Under the pieces are notes generated by a model that worked only from the letters and a program-made list of their open reading frames with translations, did no database searches and was not told the DNA's origin. From contig CAVFZY010000020.1 in the NCBI GenBank assembly GCA_963627135.1, positions 62,001 through 126,000 on the forward strand: DNA of 64,000 nt, read 5' to 3'. A program made the translations under genes and the position numbers. Positions within the stretch are counted from its first letter, which is position 1, and every line of letters begins with the position of its first letter. The stretch comes from CAG-103 sp963627135. GTDB taxonomy: Bacteria > Bacillota > Clostridia > Oscillospirales > Oscillospiraceae. Positions 62,647 to 64,000 of the stretch are shown piece by piece.

Positions 62647-62741
62647 AGTCGGTTCTCCTTATTATTTTGAAAAGTCATCGTTATCGCAATTTTATGCCGG
62701 CGCCATACAAATACGTACAAAACGCCAAAATAGCATACTAA

Positions 62742-62770
62742 ATTTTATACCGTTATCCCGCCCGTGTCAA
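62742..62770 (-). promoter_or_regulatory. Promoter of glmS-guaA
   Basis: TTGACA (complement of 62765-62770), a 17-base spacer and TAAAAT (complement of 62742-62747). Confidence 0.7.
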
Positions 62771-63037
62771 GTTGCGGTTTGTGAACGTGCTATGCGGCAA
62801 CGAAACTGCACGCGGCGCTCAAATGAGCCGCAGATATCATAGGTACAGTCGCCATTACAGTATCGCAGCCGCGCAACACCCTATTCTCGCGCGCCGGAAG
62901 CGGCCGGAAAGAAAAGCAAATGTCGACAAAAAAGTTTGCAAAAATTGCATTTTTCTGCTCTGCATACTTCCATCCTGTCCGCAGAAAATAGTAGCGGGTC
63001 AAGAAACCCAAAACGAGAAAAGGAGATGGAAAACGAA
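62771..63037. other. Non-coding stretch upstream of the SASP gene
   Basis: Together with the glmS leader this is a gap of about 390 bases. I see no credible ORF, RNA gene or strong hairpin. TTGCATTTTTC and CATACTT near 62945-62970 recall forespore (sigma-G) promoter elements, but the spacing is poor. GGAG at 63022-63025 is the nearest ribosome binding site. Confidence 0.35.
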
Positions 63038-63238
63038 ATGGCTACTTCCAAGAGCAACAACCTTGTCAACCCCAATGCGCGTGAGGCGATGAACCGCTTC
63101 AAGATGGAAGCCGCGTCCGAGGTGGGCGTGAACCTGAAGCAGGGTTACAACGGCGACCTGACGTCCCGTCAGGCCGGCAGCATCGGCGGCCAGATGGTCA
63201 AAAAGATGATCGCCGCTTACGAAAACGGCATGCAGTAA
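63038..63238 (+). CDS. Alpha/beta-type small acid-soluble spore protein
   Basis: 66 residues, MATSKSNNLVNPNAREAMNR at the start, then FKMEAASEVGVNLKQGYNGD with the GPR germination-protease site (SE|VGV), then LTSRQAGSIGGQMVKKMIAA. This is the classic alpha/beta SASP that coats and protects spore DNA. I use the ATG at 63038; another in-frame ATG at 63026 lies directly on the Shine-Dalgarno and would add four residues. Expected to be forespore-specific. It has its own terminator. Confidence 0.95.
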   Translation: MATSKSNNLVNPNAREAMNRFKMEAASEVGVNLKQGYNGDLTSRQAGSIGGQMVKKMIAAYENGMQ

Positions 63239-63258
63239 TCTGAGCAAAACCTAAAAAG

Positions 63259-63289
63259 CAGGGTCGCGGAAATTCCGCGACCCTGTTTT
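63259..63289 (+). terminator. Terminator of the SASP gene
   Basis: A perfect 13-base stem, CAGGGTCGCGGAA (63259-63271) with TTCCGCGACCCTG (63273-63285), followed by TTTT. The convergent alaX-like gene ends 11 bases further on and may share it. Confidence 0.92.
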
Positions 63290-63299
63290 CCTATTGCGA

Positions 63300-64000
63300 T
63301 CACTTCCCGGGATAGGCGGCAAAAAACGACTCGATCACAGCGGCCGGGGCCGTGCACGAGCCCTGGATCATCGTCGGCTTGCCGCCGCCGCGGCCAGAGA
63401 TGGCAGCATTGATGGCCTTTGCCTCCGCGCGCAGATCGACCGTGCGGCTGCCGATGATATAGCGATAGCCCTCCGCGTCGCTACCGGTGAAGGCGGCGCA
63501 GACGCCGCCAGCAAGCAGCATGCCGGCATTGACGAATTCACGCATGGCGACCGGATCATCAAAGCGGTCGATGACGCAAATACTGCCGGGCGTCTCCTGC
63601 AGCAGCTGCAATCTCTGCGCATTGAGGCGGCGCTCCAGCTCCGCAGCCGCAGCCTTGCGCTGCGCGATCTCGTCGAGCAGCCGCTGCACGGCCGGGACGA
63701 CATCCGCCTGCCGCACGGACAGCTGCGCCGAGAGCGCCGCGACCTGCGCGCTCTTTTCCCGATAGTCCGCCTCCGCGTCCGACCCGCACAGGATCGTCAC
63801 ACGCACGCCGCCGCGGTGGCGCATGAGTGACGTGAACTTGATGGCGCCGATCTCGCCCGTGTGCGACACATGCGGCGCGCAGCAGGCGCAGACATCGTAG
63901 CCCTCGACGGTCACGATGCGCACGTCCTCCTTCAGGTCGAGCTTGCTGCGGTATTCCATATGAGCCAGCTGCTCCGGCGCCGGGTACTCCGTCCGGATCG
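63300..64000 (-). CDS. Alanyl-tRNA editing protein, AlaX-like (5' end missing)
   Basis: Trans-editing hydrolase that removes Ser or Gly from tRNA(Ala). The visible part corresponds to the second half of a long AlaX: EYPAPEQLAHMEYRSKLDL, RIVTVEGYDVCACCAPHVSH with the zinc ligands, GEIGAIKFTSLMRHRGGVRV, a coiled-coil linker, and a C-terminal DHHA1-like domain ending VIESFFAAYPGK. The reading frame stays open through the right window edge, so the methionine at 63959 is internal and the catalytic HxxxH half lies outside. Confidence 0.88.
   Translation of the reverse strand, partial: IRTEYPAPEQLAHMEYRSKLDLKEDVRIVTVEGYDVCACCAPHVSHTGEIGAIKFTSLMRHRGGVRVTILCGSDAEADYREKSAQVAALSAQLSVRQADVVPAVQRLLDEIAQRKAAAAELERRLNAQRLQLLQETPGSICVIDRFDDPVAMREFVNAGMLLAGGVCAAFTGSDAEGYRYIIGSRTVDLRAEAKAINAAISGRGGGKPTMIQGSCTAPAAVIESFFAAYPGK

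Noticed and set aside
62647..62770. glmS ribozyme in the glmS leader
   Set aside because: The promoter-to-start distance is about 90 bases, too short for the ribozyme, and the conserved core is not visible.

Overview
The window comes from a GC-rich, strictly anaerobic, endospore-forming member of the Bacillota (Clostridia). The gene content looks like a gut Oscillospiraceae/Ruminococcaceae-type organism, but that placement is inferred from content only. Evidence: a complete spoIIIAA-AH operon, an alpha/beta-type small acid-soluble spore protein, an [FeFe]-hydrogenase-like sensor, the MurT/GatD lipid II amidation pair, a Firmicute-type sufCBDSU operon, short-form HisG with HisZ, and 2-hydroxyacyl-CoA dehydratase-like proteins. 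Almost all genes lie on the minus strand. No tRNA, rRNA, CRISPR array, insertion sequence or prophage was seen.

Layout. 1-2.2 kb: rpmH-rnpA-yidD-yidC (yidC runs off the left edge), without dnaA beside rpmH. 2.2-5.3 kb: thiT under a TPP riboswitch, a WYL regulator, an unknown 183-aa protein and a small XRE regulator. 5.3-7.4 kb: a secreted CHAP/ricin-like/SLH protein. 7.6-12.3 kb: spoIIIA operon. 12.4-16.2 kb: a DUF1015 gene overlapping glpK, and a divergent monoacylglycerol-lipase-like hydrolase. 16.2-25.9 kb: radical SAM protein, MreB, ComF, RecD2, UvrA, YbaK and GluQRS. 25.9-31.6 kb: gatD-murT, a SpoIIE-type phosphatase overlapping a sensory [FeFe]-hydrogenase-like protein, and a uridine-kinase-like protein. 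31.7-36.7 kb: suf operon with a near-consensus promoter. 36.7-41.4 kb: a PPC/DUF296 protein and a MarR-controlled heterodimeric ABC exporter. 41.4-50.1 kb: a complete histidine operon, headed by the TrpR-like repressor YerC/HisR and closed by hisJ, with a promoter overlain by repeated CTAA-N4-TTAG dyads. 50.1-58.1 kb: an unusual redox operon (FAD/Fe-S oxidoreductase, HypA, two dehydratase-like subunits, a 59-aa membrane protein) opposite a TetR-type regulator. 58.1-59.2 kb: a decayed DUF2148 gene and a MarR gene. 59.2-62.8 kb: glmS-guaA. 63-64 kb: a SASP gene and the C-terminal part of an AlaX-like alanyl-tRNA editing protein cut by the right edge.

Most of the window is housekeeping and sporulation. 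The least explained parts are the HypA/dehydratase-like/oxidoreductase operon at 50.9-57.3 kb, which has no visible activator ATPase or NiFe hydrogenase, and the hydrogenase-sensor/phosphatase pair at 28.1-31.0 kb. Promoters, operators and terminators were picked by eye from sequence pattern. Start codons were chosen from Shine-Dalgarno spacing, overlaps and family-typical N-termini.
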